From: Planctomycetota bacterium
Lineage (GTDB): Bacteria > Planctomycetota > MHYJ01 > JACQXL01
Assembly: GCA_016235865.1 (NCBI GenBank)
Contig: JACRIK010000003.1
Location: forward strand, 496,001-560,000
DNA: 64,000 nucleotides
Direction: 5' to 3'
The notes under the pieces are model-generated. The model saw only the letters and a list, made by a program, of their open reading frames with translations. It made no database searches and was not told the DNA's origin. This document shows, one piece after another, positions 15,995 through 24,962 of this stretch. The translations under genes were made by a program, and so were the position numbers. Every line of letters starts with the position of its first letter. Within the stretch, counting starts at the first letter, position 1.

Positions 15995-18868
15995 TCAACC
16001 GGAGATGACTCCGATGCATCGGCCACACAGGGTCGGGTGCGCTGTAGTTTTACCTACGTCCGCAGTGGAATTCCAGCAGCGGGCGCATTTCTGGTTTCCT
16101 GATTTGGCTATGGCTACGCCCATTTGCATCTGGTCAGCCGCCTTTTGGGCCGGTTTCTTGATGACCTTGACGGACGAGACCTTGTGGATGGTTGCCAATT
16201 CCTTTTCGTATATCATCAGGAATTCCAACAAGTCCGCCCCGTCGGTATATAATGTTACGTCGGCCTCGATGGATGAACCGATCTGGCCGGCCTTGCGCAG
16301 AGTTTCTATCTCCTTGGTCACCTCGGAGCGGATCAGGAATATCTTTTTCCAGTTCTCGTCCAGCTTGTTGTCAATCTTGGTCGGGTCCACCTTGGGCCAG
16401 TCGAGTAAGTGGACGCTGCGTGGGAGTTTTGCGTCCGGCGTTTTGCGCCCTGCGTTGACAAACAGGATATTGTCCCAGATTTCCTCGGCTGAGTAGGAGA
16501 GAATCGGGGCAACGAGTTTGACCAGCGACTGGAGTATCTCGTTTAAGGAGGTCTGGGCCGAGCGGCGCTCGATTGACTTGGCGCCGAAGGTATAGAGCCG
16601 GTCTTTCAATATGTCAAAGTAGAACGAGCTCATCTCGACCACGCAGAATTCATAGACCTCGCGGAAGACCTTGTAGAACTCAAAGTTGGCGTAGGATTGG
16701 GTGGTCATGTCAATCAGGCGATGGAGCTTGTTCAATGCCCAGCGGTCGATTTCCAGCATCTGGGCGTATTTTACCGCGTCGGTGTCCGGATTGTAATCAT
16801 AGAGATTGCCCAGCATATACCGGAAGGTATTGCGGACCTTGCGGTAGGGGTCGGCCTTTTCCTGCAGGATTTCCAGCGATATCGGGATGTCCTCGGTGAA
16901 GTTGATGGATGAAATCCAGAGCCGGAGGATATCAGCCCCGACCTTGGCGACCATCTCGTCCGAGGTCATAGCGCCCTTGGACTTGGAGAGCTTTTCGCCT
17001 TCCGGCCGCTTGACAAATCCGTGGATGAGCACGTTCTTAAACGGCGCCACACCCCGGGTCATGACCGAGGGTAACAATGATAACTGGAACCACCGGGCCG
17101 GTTGGTCCGAGCCCTCGAGATATAAATCAGCCGGGAATTGCAGGTCTTTGTTTTCTATGACGACCGAACGGAAAGACGAGCCGGATTCAAACCAGACGTC
17201 AAAAATGTCGTTTTCTTTATTGAATTCGGTAGAGCCGCATTTGCATTTGACGCCGGCCGGCATGAGTTCGGCGGCCGACTTGATGAACCAGGCATTGGCG
17301 CCCTCTTTGGCGAATATGCCGCGGACGTGGTCAATGACCTTGACGTCGAGCAGGGACTGGTTGCATTTGGCGCAGTAGAAGATGGGTATGGGCACGCCCC
17401 AGTTGCGCTGGCGCGAGACGCACCAGTCGGGCCGCGATTCCAGCATTGAAACAGTCCGGTTTTTGCCCCATTCCGGAACCCACCGGGCCTTCTTGACTTC
17501 TTCAATGGCTTTTTGCCGGGCCGAGTGATTGTCCACCGAGATGAACCACTGTTCGGTGGCCCGGAATATGAGCGGTTTCTTGCAGCGCCAGCAGTGCGGA
17601 TAGGAGTGGACCACATCCACTTTATTCAACAGCAATTTCTGGTCGGTGAGCATCTGGCAGATTTTCGGGTCGGCGTCGAACACCCGCTCGCCCAGGAATA
17701 CCCCGGCCTCAGGCGTAAATCGTCCGGCCTTGTCCACCGGGCTGATGACCGGGAGTTTGTATTTCAGGCCGCTTTCGTAGTCCTCGATGCCATGGCCCGG
17801 CGCGATGTGCACGATGCCGGTGCCGTCCTCCAAGCTGACATAGTCGGCCAGGATGACCTGGCAGGTGCGCTGAACAAAGGGATGATTATAGGCCAGGCCT
17901 TCCAGGGTCGCGCCCTTGACCTTGCCCAGAATCTTATAGTCAGTCACGCCAATCAGGGCCATGACCTTTTCCACCAGTCCGGCTGCCATAATCAGGACAT
18001 CGCTACCTGTTTGCACTAAGGCGTATTCAAATGCCGGATTCAGCGCCACGGCCACATTGGCCGGCAGGGTCCAGGGTGTCGTCGTCCAGATGAAGAAGGA
18101 CACGATCGAATGACTAATGTCTAATGACGAACTCGAAGAGACCGCGCCCAACGAATGACTAACCTTGGATGTTAATTCCTTTGTCTGAGCGTCGGTCAGC
18201 GGGAATTTGACGTAGATGGACGGGCTGGTTTCGTTGGAGTATTCCAGTTCGGCCTCGGCTAAGACGGTCTCGCAGTGCATGCACCAGTGGATGGGCCGGA
18301 GCTTGCGGTAGATATAGCCGCTCTTGACCAGGTCGCGGAATACTTCAATCACGCCGGCCTCGTAAGACGGATTCAGGGTCAGGTAGGGATTATCCCAATC
18401 GCCGAAGATGCCCAAGGCCCGGAATTGTTTGCGCTGGATGTCGATGAACTTGCGGGCGTAGGTCTCGCATTCCTGGCGGATTTGTGATTGCGATACGGTC
18501 TTGGCCTTGGGCCCGAGTTCGTTTAAGACCTTGTGCTCAATGGGCAGTCCGTGGCAGTCCCAGCCCGGGATATAGGGCGAGTAAAAGCCCTGCATGGTCT
18601 TGAACTTGACCACGATGTCCTTGAGGATTTTATTCAGGGCCGTGCCGATATGGACGTTGCCATTGGCGTAAGGCGGCCCGTCATGCAGGATGTACTTGGG
18701 CCGGCCGTGGTTCTTCTTCAATATTTCGTGATAGAGGTCGAGTTTGGCCCACTGGCCGCGGATAATCGGCTCTTTCTTGGTCAGGTCGGCCTTCATCGAG
18801 AAGTCGGTCTGGGGCAGGTTCAGGGTCTTTTGGTAATCGGTCTTTTCGGTTTGGGACGCTTCATTCAT
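15995..18868 (-). CDS. ileS: Isoleucyl-tRNA synthetase
   Basis: 957 residues. Class I signatures are PPYANGNVHIGTALNK near 66-81 and the KMSKS loop as EKLSKSKG in the second half. The editing domain carries WTTTPWTLPANVAVALN, and the C-terminal zinc ribbon CARCWNSTADVG...CGRCIG is typical of bacterial-type IleRS. Just before WTTTPWTLP about 25 residues rich in Ser (SHSLGAVSSSSSLDISHSIVS) replace the short linker usually found. The DNA there (about 18100-18165) has two copies of CGAATGACTAA, so this looks like an in-frame repeat insertion. The gene stands alone on the minus strand with no visible T-box. Confidence 0.95.
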   Translation of the reverse strand: MNEASQTEKTDYQKTLNLPQTDFSMKADLTKKEPIIRGQWAKLDLYHEILKKNHGRPKYILHDGPPYANGNVHIGTALNKILKDIVVKFKTMQGFYSPYIPGWDCHGLPIEHKVLNELGPKAKTVSQSQIRQECETYARKFIDIQRKQFRALGIFGDWDNPYLTLNPSYEAGVIEVFRDLVKSGYIYRKLRPIHWCMHCETVLAEAELEYSNETSPSIYVKFPLTDAQTKELTSKVSHSLGAVSSSSSLDISHSIVSFFIWTTTPWTLPANVAVALNPAFEYALVQTGSDVLIMAAGLVEKVMALIGVTDYKILGKVKGATLEGLAYNHPFVQRTCQVILADYVSLEDGTGIVHIAPGHGIEDYESGLKYKLPVISPVDKAGRFTPEAGVFLGERVFDADPKICQMLTDQKLLLNKVDVVHSYPHCWRCKKPLIFRATEQWFISVDNHSARQKAIEEVKKARWVPEWGKNRTVSMLESRPDWCVSRQRNWGVPIPIFYCAKCNQSLLDVKVIDHVRGIFAKEGANAWFIKSAAELMPAGVKCKCGSTEFNKENDIFDVWFESGSSFRSVVIENKDLQFPADLYLEGSDQPARWFQLSLLPSVMTRGVAPFKNVLIHGFVKRPEGEKLSKSKGAMTSDEMVAKVGADILRLWISSINFTEDIPISLEILQEKADPYRKVRNTFRYMLGNLYDYNPDTDAVKYAQMLEIDRWALNKLHRLIDMTTQSYANFEFYKVFREVYEFCVVEMSSFYFDILKDRLYTFGAKSIERRSAQTSLNEILQSLVKLVAPILSYSAEEIWDNILFVNAGRKTPDAKLPRSVHLLDWPKVDPTKIDNKLDENWKKIFLIRSEVTKEIETLRKAGQIGSSIEADVTLYTDGADLLEFLMIYEKELATIHKVSSVKVIKKPAQKAADQMQMGVAIAKSGNQKCARCWNSTADVGKTTAHPTLCGRCIGVISG

Positions 18869-19067
18869 AAAATACGCTCACTTTAATAAATATTTTTCGG
18901 ATAACGAAAGAGTTATTATATACCAAACAGGGTGAGCGTGGTCAATATTTATAACCACAGATCCTTACAGGACAAGTTTGCACAGATTACTCAGACGAAC
19001 AAGAATCTGTTCATCTTAATGGGTTGACAACCAGCGGTTTCTGAATCTGGTCAATACCTGAGCCGGG
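18869..19067. other. Gene-free spacer with CACAGATT repeat fragment
   Basis: No gene seen. AACCACAGAT near 18953 and GCACAGATTA near 18979 belong to the AACCACAGATT repeat type also present at 42659-42734. Confidence 0.5.
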
Positions 19068-19757
19068 TTAATCAATCCGCCGGCAGATGCTCTGCATAAT
19101 CTGACGGCCGTCTATCTCCACTATGCTGGTGCTGACCGAGACGTGAGCCAGTGTGCCGTCGGCCCGGTATAAATAATTGCTTTTTACCTGGCTTTTGAGC
19201 TCTTTAATATTTTTTCTGATGAAGTCCCGGTAAATGCGTCTTTTATCGGGCGGGATGAGGATGGAGTAATGCGCGCCGATGATGTCGTGCTTGGACCGGC
19301 CGGCCAGGCGTTCGGCCTGGTGGTTGCAGTCGATGAACACGTTCTTTTCCGCGTCCACCAGGAAGATGGCGTCGTTGGCATTTTCGAACAGGTTGCGGAA
19401 TAGTTTTTCTGATTTGGCCAGTTTTTGGTGCGCCTGGTCCAGCTGGTTGGATAACAGCCGGATTTGGCCGGACAGGTCATTTTTCTTTATCAGGCTGAAG
19501 ACTTTCTGGGCCGGCGTGCCGCTGGCTACCTGAAAGACCAGATGTTTATCCACGCCCAGAACTGAAGCCAGCTCGTCCAGCTTGCCGATGCGGGGCACCG
19601 GATATTTGCCAATCCTAAACTCGTGGAAATTCTTCTCGTCCATTTTCCAGCGCTGGGCAATCTGGCGACTGGAGATGTCCGGGCCGAGCACCAGGCGGAT
19701 GAATTTGTAGAGATTGAGGGATTTGGCCTGGAGCGGACTTCTTGTTTTAGGCGGCAT
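19068..19757 (-). CDS. HTH-PAS domain protein
   Basis: 229 residues. The N-terminal 80 residues look like an XRE/Cro-type helix-turn-helix (ISSRQIAQRWKMDEKNFHEFRIGKYPVPRIGKLDELASVLGV, about 29-70). A short coiled segment follows (about 96-118), then a PAS domain (LFRNLFENANDAIFLVDAEKNVFIDCNHQAERLAG...RADGTLAHVSVSTSIVEIDGR, about 119-225). There is no kinase, GGDEF or other output domain, so the HTH may itself be the output. The ligand is unknown. The 27-bp gap to mntP suggests possible co-transcription. Confidence 0.7.
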   Translation of the reverse strand: MPPKTRSPLQAKSLNLYKFIRLVLGPDISSRQIAQRWKMDEKNFHEFRIGKYPVPRIGKLDELASVLGVDKHLVFQVASGTPAQKVFSLIKKNDLSGQIRLLSNQLDQAHQKLAKSEKLFRNLFENANDAIFLVDAEKNVFIDCNHQAERLAGRSKHDIIGAHYSILIPPDKRRIYRDFIRKNIKELKSQVKSNYLYRADGTLAHVSVSTSIVEIDGRQIMQSICRRID

Positions 19758-19784
19758 AATTCAACTCCTGTCTGGTTACCGATA

Positions 19785-20339
19785 TTATAGGTGGTTAACG
19801 AGTATTTTTACGCCGATGGCGATGAGCACCAATCCACCGACGGCTTCTATCTTACTGCCGAAGATGTGTCCAAACTGGTTGCCGGCATAAATACCGATAA
19901 ATGAGACGATAAAGGTAATCGCGCCGATGATGATGACCGGCAAGATAATAACCGTATCCAGAAACGCCAGGGTGACGCCGATGGCCAGGGCGTCGATGCT
20001 GGTGGCGATAGAGAGCGTCAGCAGGACGTAGATATTGAGCGGGTCGCTTTCCTTTTTTTCGCCCTCTATCTTGAACGATTCGTAAATCATTTTGCCGCCC
20101 ACCAGGACCAGCAGGCCAAAGGCAATCCAGTGGTCGAAGCCGGTGATGAGGTTTTTCATGCCCACCCCGGCCAGCCAGCCGACGCAGGGCATGACCGCCT
20201 GGAACAGGCCGAAGAACAGGGAAATCTTAACGGCGTGGCGCACCTTAAGATTGCGGATGATGATGCCGCTGGTGATGGAAACGGTGAAGCAGTCCGTGGC
20301 CAGGCCCAGGGCGATGATTAGCGTGGTTAAGATGTCCAT
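19785..20339 (-). CDS. mntP: Manganese efflux pump MntP family
   Basis: 184 residues, six predicted membrane spans in two repeats. The acidic-residue motifs are GLATDCFTVSITSG (about 13-26) and SIATSIDALAIGVTLAF (about 109-125), in the spots where the family carries the Asp residues needed for Mn2+ transport. The first motif has Cys where many homologues have Ala. MntP exports Mn2+ from the cytoplasm. No yybP-ykoY riboswitch fits in the 35-bp gap to the upstream phosphorylase gene. Confidence 0.88.
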   Translation of the reverse strand: MDILTTLIIALGLATDCFTVSITSGIIIRNLKVRHAVKISLFFGLFQAVMPCVGWLAGVGMKNLITGFDHWIAFGLLVLVGGKMIYESFKIEGEKKESDPLNIYVLLTLSIATSIDALAIGVTLAFLDTVIILPVIIIGAITFIVSFIGIYAGNQFGHIFGSKIEAVGGLVLIAIGVKILVNHL

Positions 20340-20374
20340 ATCCTTAAATTGATAAGCGGGTTTAAATGTTTTGG

Positions 20375-21211
20375 TTAGAGCCGTTTGATAACGCCATTGA
20401 TCAGGGCGCTCAGGTGCGGTTCGGCGCCGTTGGCAATGTGGATGATTTCTTCGATATTCACCGGCTTGATAGCCTCGGGCGTGGCTAAATCAGTCACCAC
20501 CGCCAGGGCCAGGACGCGCAGGCCGGAATGGACCGCCACAATCACCTCCGGTACGGTGGACATGCCGACCACGTCAGCCCCGATGATGCGAAGCATCCTG
20601 TATTCAGCCGGGGTTTCCAGGGACGGGCCGGTCATCGCGGCATAGACCGCGCGATAGGTCTTGATATTATTTTCCTCGGCCACCTGGGAAACGATTTCAA
20701 GCAGGACCTTGTCATAGGTGTTATACATATCCGGGAAGCGCGGGCCGAGCTGCTCGTCATTGGGGCCGATAAGCGGATTGGTGCCCAGGAGATTGATATG
20801 GTCCTTGACCAGGACGACCATTCCGGACGGGCAATCGGCATTGACGCTGCCCACCGCGGCCGAGACAATCAGGGTGTTTACGCCCAGCGCTTTCATGACC
20901 CGGACCGGGAAGGTGGTCTGTTGTAGGTTGTAACCCTCGTAATAATGGAATCGGCCGGCCATGGCCATGACCGGTTTGCCGTGGATTTTGCCGAAGACTA
21001 GCTCGCCCTTGTGGGTCATGACGGTCGAGACCGGGAATCCGGGAATCTCGGTATAGGGCACGATGGTTTTGTCGGCGACTTCATCGGCGAAATTGCCCAG
21101 GCCGGTGCCCAGGATGATGCCGATTTCGGGTGAGAACCCTTTTATTTTGGAGCGGATGAATTCGGCGGCCTGGTTGACTTCTGCGCTGATGTTATTCTTT
21201 AATTCTGTCAT
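20375..21211 (-). CDS. Purine nucleoside phosphorylase (trimeric type)
   Basis: 278 residues. Family blocks are IGIILGTGLGNFADEV (about 30-45, phosphate site), MAMAGRFHYYEGYN (about 82-95, containing the catalytic-site His), MTGPSLETPAEYRMLRIIGADVVGMSTVPEVI (about 193-224) and ALAVVTDLATPE. The latter carries Asp where human PNP has the purine-contacting Asn, a variant common in bacterial class I PNPs. It splits purine (deoxy)nucleosides to base and ribose-1-phosphate. It is 9 bp downstream of the FHA kinase gene, on the same strand. Confidence 0.92.
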   Translation of the reverse strand: MTELKNNISAEVNQAAEFIRSKIKGFSPEIGIILGTGLGNFADEVADKTIVPYTEIPGFPVSTVMTHKGELVFGKIHGKPVMAMAGRFHYYEGYNLQQTTFPVRVMKALGVNTLIVSAAVGSVNADCPSGMVVLVKDHINLLGTNPLIGPNDEQLGPRFPDMYNTYDKVLLEIVSQVAEENNIKTYRAVYAAMTGPSLETPAEYRMLRIIGADVVGMSTVPEVIVAVHSGLRVLALAVVTDLATPEAIKPVNIEEIIHIANGAEPHLSALINGVIKRL

Positions 21212-21220
21212 TATTTTCAG

Positions 21221-24142
21221 TTATTTTCCTCCTAATAATTTAATCTTGGTGTCGATGGCGGTCTTGTTGTTGGTATAGACCAGGGTATTGACGAAGCGGT
21301 AGCGCAGGAGCTGGAAGGCGTCCAGGGCCTGGGGCTGCTGCTTGTTGTCATATAGTTTTTCGGCCAGCTGCCGGACCAGTTCCGCGTCGTCCTCGCGGCC
21401 TTTCTTTAATTCCTCAAGTTTATCCCTGGGCCGGTATTGCTTGAGCAGGTCCTGCAGTTCCCGGTTCGGCCTTTTTTGCAGCGCTTTATTAAAAGATTCC
21501 TCAGCCTTGAGTATATTGCCGCCCCGGTAGATGCAGAGCATGCCTAAATCGAAGAAATCCCGGGCGTCCAAATCCCAGGAATTGGTCAGGCAGATTTCCC
21601 AGTCGCGGATGGAGATTTCCTGGAACTTTAATGGCGGGCTGTCCTTAAGGGTAAAATAAATAAGGCCGCTTTTGGCGTCTATCGAGGATATTTCCTTGCC
21701 CTGGAGCACGGGCCGGTCAAGCTTACGCTTTTCGAACCGGTCAATAAAACGGTCAATCAGGCCCTTTTCCATTTTCATCAGGGACAAGTATTGGGCGAAT
21801 TTTTCCTGGTATTCCCTGGTCTGGAACGTGCTTTTCGCCTGGCTTTCCGCTTTGGCCCATTCGTCAAACTGGCCGCTTTGCAGGAACCAGAAGAGGGGTG
21901 TCAGGTATTGCGGGAAGATGGCGGTTTCCTTCTGCAGTTCCTGCTTGTGTATTTCACCTTTCTGGCCGTCAAACCAGTCCAGGTAATCCTTTATCCGGTT
22001 CTCTATTTCTTCCACGCCGTAGGTGCTCCGGGCCGCGGACAATAATTTCTGGGCCTCGGTTAACTGTCCCTTGTCCTTGAGGTCTTCCACCCTGAGCAGC
22101 AGGCCGGAGAATGATTTTTTGGCCTGGGATTCCACCTGGCGGTAATAATTCCTGGCGATATTATCATAGACGGTATTCTGATAAGCGGGATTGTCGGCAA
22201 AGGCGGTAATGGATTTAAGCGCCTGGGCAAACCTCTCGCTCTTAACGGAGATTTCCGACTGTTCTTTGAGCGACTGGTATTTTTCGCCTGTGGCCCTGAT
22301 CGAATCAAGCCATTTGATAAGGACGGTTTTTTTGGTTTCCACCCGTTCCTTCACCGATGTAAACCGCGGGTATTGGCTGCTGAATTTATCTAATTCAGCC
22401 GACGAGTTCTTTACGAATTCCTGGGCCAGGTTTAAGGCATCGCCTTCCCCGGCAGATTCGAGAATTACTTTGAGGCTGGCATTAATCCGGCTTTCCAGCT
22501 GGCCTAAAGAAGCCAGGACTTCGTCGGCCAGCAGGCGTTGCTTTTCTTTTTCCTCCAGGGCCTTGATAAGCTGGTTCAGGCGGCCGACGCCTTCCCGGGC
22601 ATTCTTTACCAGTTTGGAGCGGGCGCATTCGGTGATGATGCGTTCGTATAACGGGATTCCTTTGTTAATCGCATCCCTGGTGCTATCGGGCGTAAGCCCG
22701 GCTTCGTAAGCGCGGGCCTTGCTCAGATATTCCTGGGCCAGCTTTTCTTCGTAGTCGCTTGACCCGGTGGCTGTTATCGCCGTTGACGTGCCGGTTATTC
22801 CGCCCGTTGAATCACCGGTGTTTGCGGGCGTCTTTTTTATGTCAGAATAATAATGGCCCAGTAGGAATATTACGCCGATGGTCATTACCAAAAGAATAGC
22901 CGGTAAGCCCAGCCGGACAAAAGGCGATTTACGCAATGCCTTTTCCGCTTCGGGCAATTCCGGCCCGGCCGGGACAAGTGGAATGTCGGCTATCGGCTTG
23001 GGCCGGTCCGGGTCAAGCTCGTCTTTTAAAACCTTAAGGTCTTTTATCAGTTCGGCCGAGTTGGCATAACGCTCATCTATCTTTCGCTTCATCATCCGGC
23101 TGATAACTTTAACCACCGAGTCAGGGGCCGAAGGCAGGATTTCTTTCAACGGCCTGGGGTCTTCCCTTAATTTCTTGACGATAATATCCTTCACCGAGGA
23201 GGCGCTGTAGGGCGTTGAACCCGAGATGATGCGGTAGAAACTGGCACCTAGCGAATAGATATCGGACCGGTGGTCAACGGCCTTTCCCTGGGCTTGTTCG
23301 GGAGCCAGGTAATGGGGCGTGCCCATCAGGGTGTTGGACTGTTTTTCCTGCTGCGAGGAAGAAACGCTTTTGGCCAATCCTAAATCGCCGATTTTTACGA
23401 TATCGTCTTCGCTGATCATCAGGTTGTCCGGCTTGATGTCGCGGTGGACAATGCCCTTCTTTTCGGCATACGAAAGACCGGCCGCCGCATCCAGCATCAT
23501 TTTGACCGACTGGAACAGGGGTAGGCGGGTCCGCTTTATCAGCAGTTCCTGGATGCTTCCGCCGGACATATACTCCATGGAGAAATAATAGATGTCTTCC
23601 GGGGTACGCCCGACATCATAGACCTGGACGATATTATTATGGTTTAACTGGCCGGCTGAACGCGCTTCCTGCAGGAACATCTCGATAAAGGTCTTGTCCT
23701 TGAGCATGTCCTCGGAAAGTATTTTCAGGGCCACGGTCCGTTTGAGGGAAATCTGGAGCGCCTTATAAACCGTGCCCATGCCGCCCCGGCCGATTCTTTC
23801 TATGATGGAATAGCCGCCGACGATCTTGCCGACCAGCGATTTCTGCTGGGCGGCCGGGTCGTCCGAGACGAACGAAAAAATGGTGTCGCCCACCTGGATC
23901 ATATCGCCGGGTTTAAGCAGCCGCTCCCTGACCCGGGCCCGGTTGACAAAGGTGCCGTTGAGCGAATCCAGGTCGGAAAGATAATAACCGTCCGGCCGAT
24001 GCTCTATCTTGAAATGGAGCCGGGAGACCATCGGTTCGGTGAGCATGATATGGGCCGAAGTATCCCGTCCGGCAAAAACGGTCTTGCCGACGGTTATCTC
24101 TAAATCCTTATTCGGACCTTTTTCTACAAGTAATTTAGGCAT
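21221..24142 (-). CDS. FHA-domain Ser/Thr protein kinase with a large extracytoplasmic coiled region
   Basis: 973 residues. An FHA phosphopeptide-binding domain is at about 20-90 (GRDTSAHIML, SRLHFKIE, LSDLDSLNGTFV). A Hanks-type kinase spans about 110-375 with IGRGGMGTVYKA (117-128), VALK140, HRDIKPDN (233-240), DLG in place of DFG (253-255), GTPHYLAPEQ (274-283). A single membrane span lies at about 411-430. The remaining roughly 540 residues are helical, charged and Lys/Glu/Gln-rich, with TPR- or coiled-coil-like character; they would lie outside the cytoplasm if the kinase is inside. No PASTA domains are seen. The extracytoplasmic part may sense or scaffold, and FHA probably binds autophosphorylated sites; both are inference. 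Confidence 0.9.
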   Translation of the reverse strand: MPKLLVEKGPNKDLEITVGKTVFAGRDTSAHIMLTEPMVSRLHFKIEHRPDGYYLSDLDSLNGTFVNRARVRERLLKPGDMIQVGDTIFSFVSDDPAAQQKSLVGKIVGGYSIIERIGRGGMGTVYKALQISLKRTVALKILSEDMLKDKTFIEMFLQEARSAGQLNHNNIVQVYDVGRTPEDIYYFSMEYMSGGSIQELLIKRTRLPLFQSVKMMLDAAAGLSYAEKKGIVHRDIKPDNLMISEDDIVKIGDLGLAKSVSSSQQEKQSNTLMGTPHYLAPEQAQGKAVDHRSDIYSLGASFYRIISGSTPYSASSVKDIIVKKLREDPRPLKEILPSAPDSVVKVISRMMKRKIDERYANSAELIKDLKVLKDELDPDRPKPIADIPLVPAGPELPEAEKALRKSPFVRLGLPAILLVMTIGVIFLLGHYYSDIKKTPANTGDSTGGITGTSTAITATGSSDYEEKLAQEYLSKARAYEAGLTPDSTRDAINKGIPLYERIITECARSKLVKNAREGVGRLNQLIKALEEKEKQRLLADEVLASLGQLESRINASLKVILESAGEGDALNLAQEFVKNSSAELDKFSSQYPRFTSVKERVETKKTVLIKWLDSIRATGEKYQSLKEQSEISVKSERFAQALKSITAFADNPAYQNTVYDNIARNYYRQVESQAKKSFSGLLLRVEDLKDKGQLTEAQKLLSAARSTYGVEEIENRIKDYLDWFDGQKGEIHKQELQKETAIFPQYLTPLFWFLQSGQFDEWAKAESQAKSTFQTREYQEKFAQYLSLMKMEKGLIDRFIDRFEKRKLDRPVLQGKEISSIDAKSGLIYFTLKDSPPLKFQEISIRDWEICLTNSWDLDARDFFDLGMLCIYRGGNILKAEESFNKALQKRPNRELQDLLKQYRPRDKLEELKKGREDDAELVRQLAEKLYDNKQQPQALDAFQLLRYRFVNTLVYTNNKTAIDTKIKLLGGK

Positions 24143-24163
24143 GGATTCTAATTATAAATCTGG

Positions 24164-24877
24164 TTAACCAAAAATCGCCGTGCCGATTCTGAGCATATTG
24201 GCGCCTTCTTCAATCGCCACCTCAAAATCCTGGCTCATTCCCATTGAAAGGTATTTTAATTCTTCGGAGGCGGCATCGTCAACAAAATCGCTCTTTAATT
24301 TATCCCGCAACTCACGCAGTTGCCTGAAGTAAGGCCGGACGGCTTCGGGGTTGTCAGTTATGGGCGCCATAGTCATCAACCCACTGATTATTAACCCGGT
24401 ATTTTGTGTGGGCGAAATAATTTCTTTTACTTTCTGGTAAAAGTCTGCTGATTCCGCCGGTTTGATGCCGCCCTTGGTTGCTTCACCGCTGACATTTACC
24501 TGGATTAACACCCGAACGGATTTGTTTATTTTCAGCGCCTCTGCCTGGAGTTCTTCAGCCAAAGTGATGCTGTCCAGGGAATGGATATAATCAAAAATCC
24601 CGACCGCCTTTTTCGCCTTGTTACCCTGGAGGTGGCCAATCATATGCCAGGTAAATTTAGTGTTGGGTAAACCTTTAGCTTTGTCAAAAGCAGCGGTAAC
24701 CCGGTTTTCGCCGATATCTTTCCAGCCCAGGGTAGCCAGGGATTTTAACGTCTCAATCCCGACTGTTTTGGTGACCGCTACGACCACGATTTCATCAGGA
24801 TTCCTTCCCGCGCGTTCGGCGGCCGATTTAATACGGAGCCGGATTTTATCCAGCGATTTTCTTAATGCGTCTGACAT
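24164..24877 (-). CDS. Pyridoxal-phosphate homeostasis protein YggS/PROSC
   Basis: 237 residues, family length. The PLP-binding lysine is in VVAVTKTVG (about 32-40). Other blocks are GENRV (about 56-60), WHMIGHLQGNKAKKAV, IQVNVSGEATKGGI, ISGLMTMAP and LSMGMSQDFEVAIEEGANMLRIGTAIFG. The protein is a single-domain, fold-type III PLP carrier that keeps free PLP low. It starts 22 bp before the kinase gene on the same strand and is divergent from the PP-loop gene. Confidence 0.93.
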   Translation of the reverse strand: MSDALRKSLDKIRLRIKSAAERAGRNPDEIVVVAVTKTVGIETLKSLATLGWKDIGENRVTAAFDKAKGLPNTKFTWHMIGHLQGNKAKKAVGIFDYIHSLDSITLAEELQAEALKINKSVRVLIQVNVSGEATKGGIKPAESADFYQKVKEIISPTQNTGLIISGLMTMAPITDNPEAVRPYFRQLRELRDKLKSDFVDDAASEELKYLSMGMSQDFEVAIEEGANMLRIGTAIFG

Positions 24878-24904
24878 CTAAAAACATCCATCGAGAATTA
24901 AACA

Positions 24905-24934
24905 TTGACCAGAGTTGCTATAATAATATATAAT
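24905..24934 (+). promoter_or_regulatory. Sigma-70-type promoter for the PP-loop gene
   Basis: TTGACC (24905-24910), an 18-bp spacer and a perfect TATAAT (24929-24934). AAGGAG at 24949-24954 stands 8 bp before the GTG start. Confidence 0.65.
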
Positions 24935-24962
24935 ATCTGTCTGTAGTCAAGGAGTTAATATT

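Noticed and set aside
15997-17450. Plus-strand open frames opposite ileS
   Set aside because: They are shadows of the strong ileS frame with no family match or start signals.
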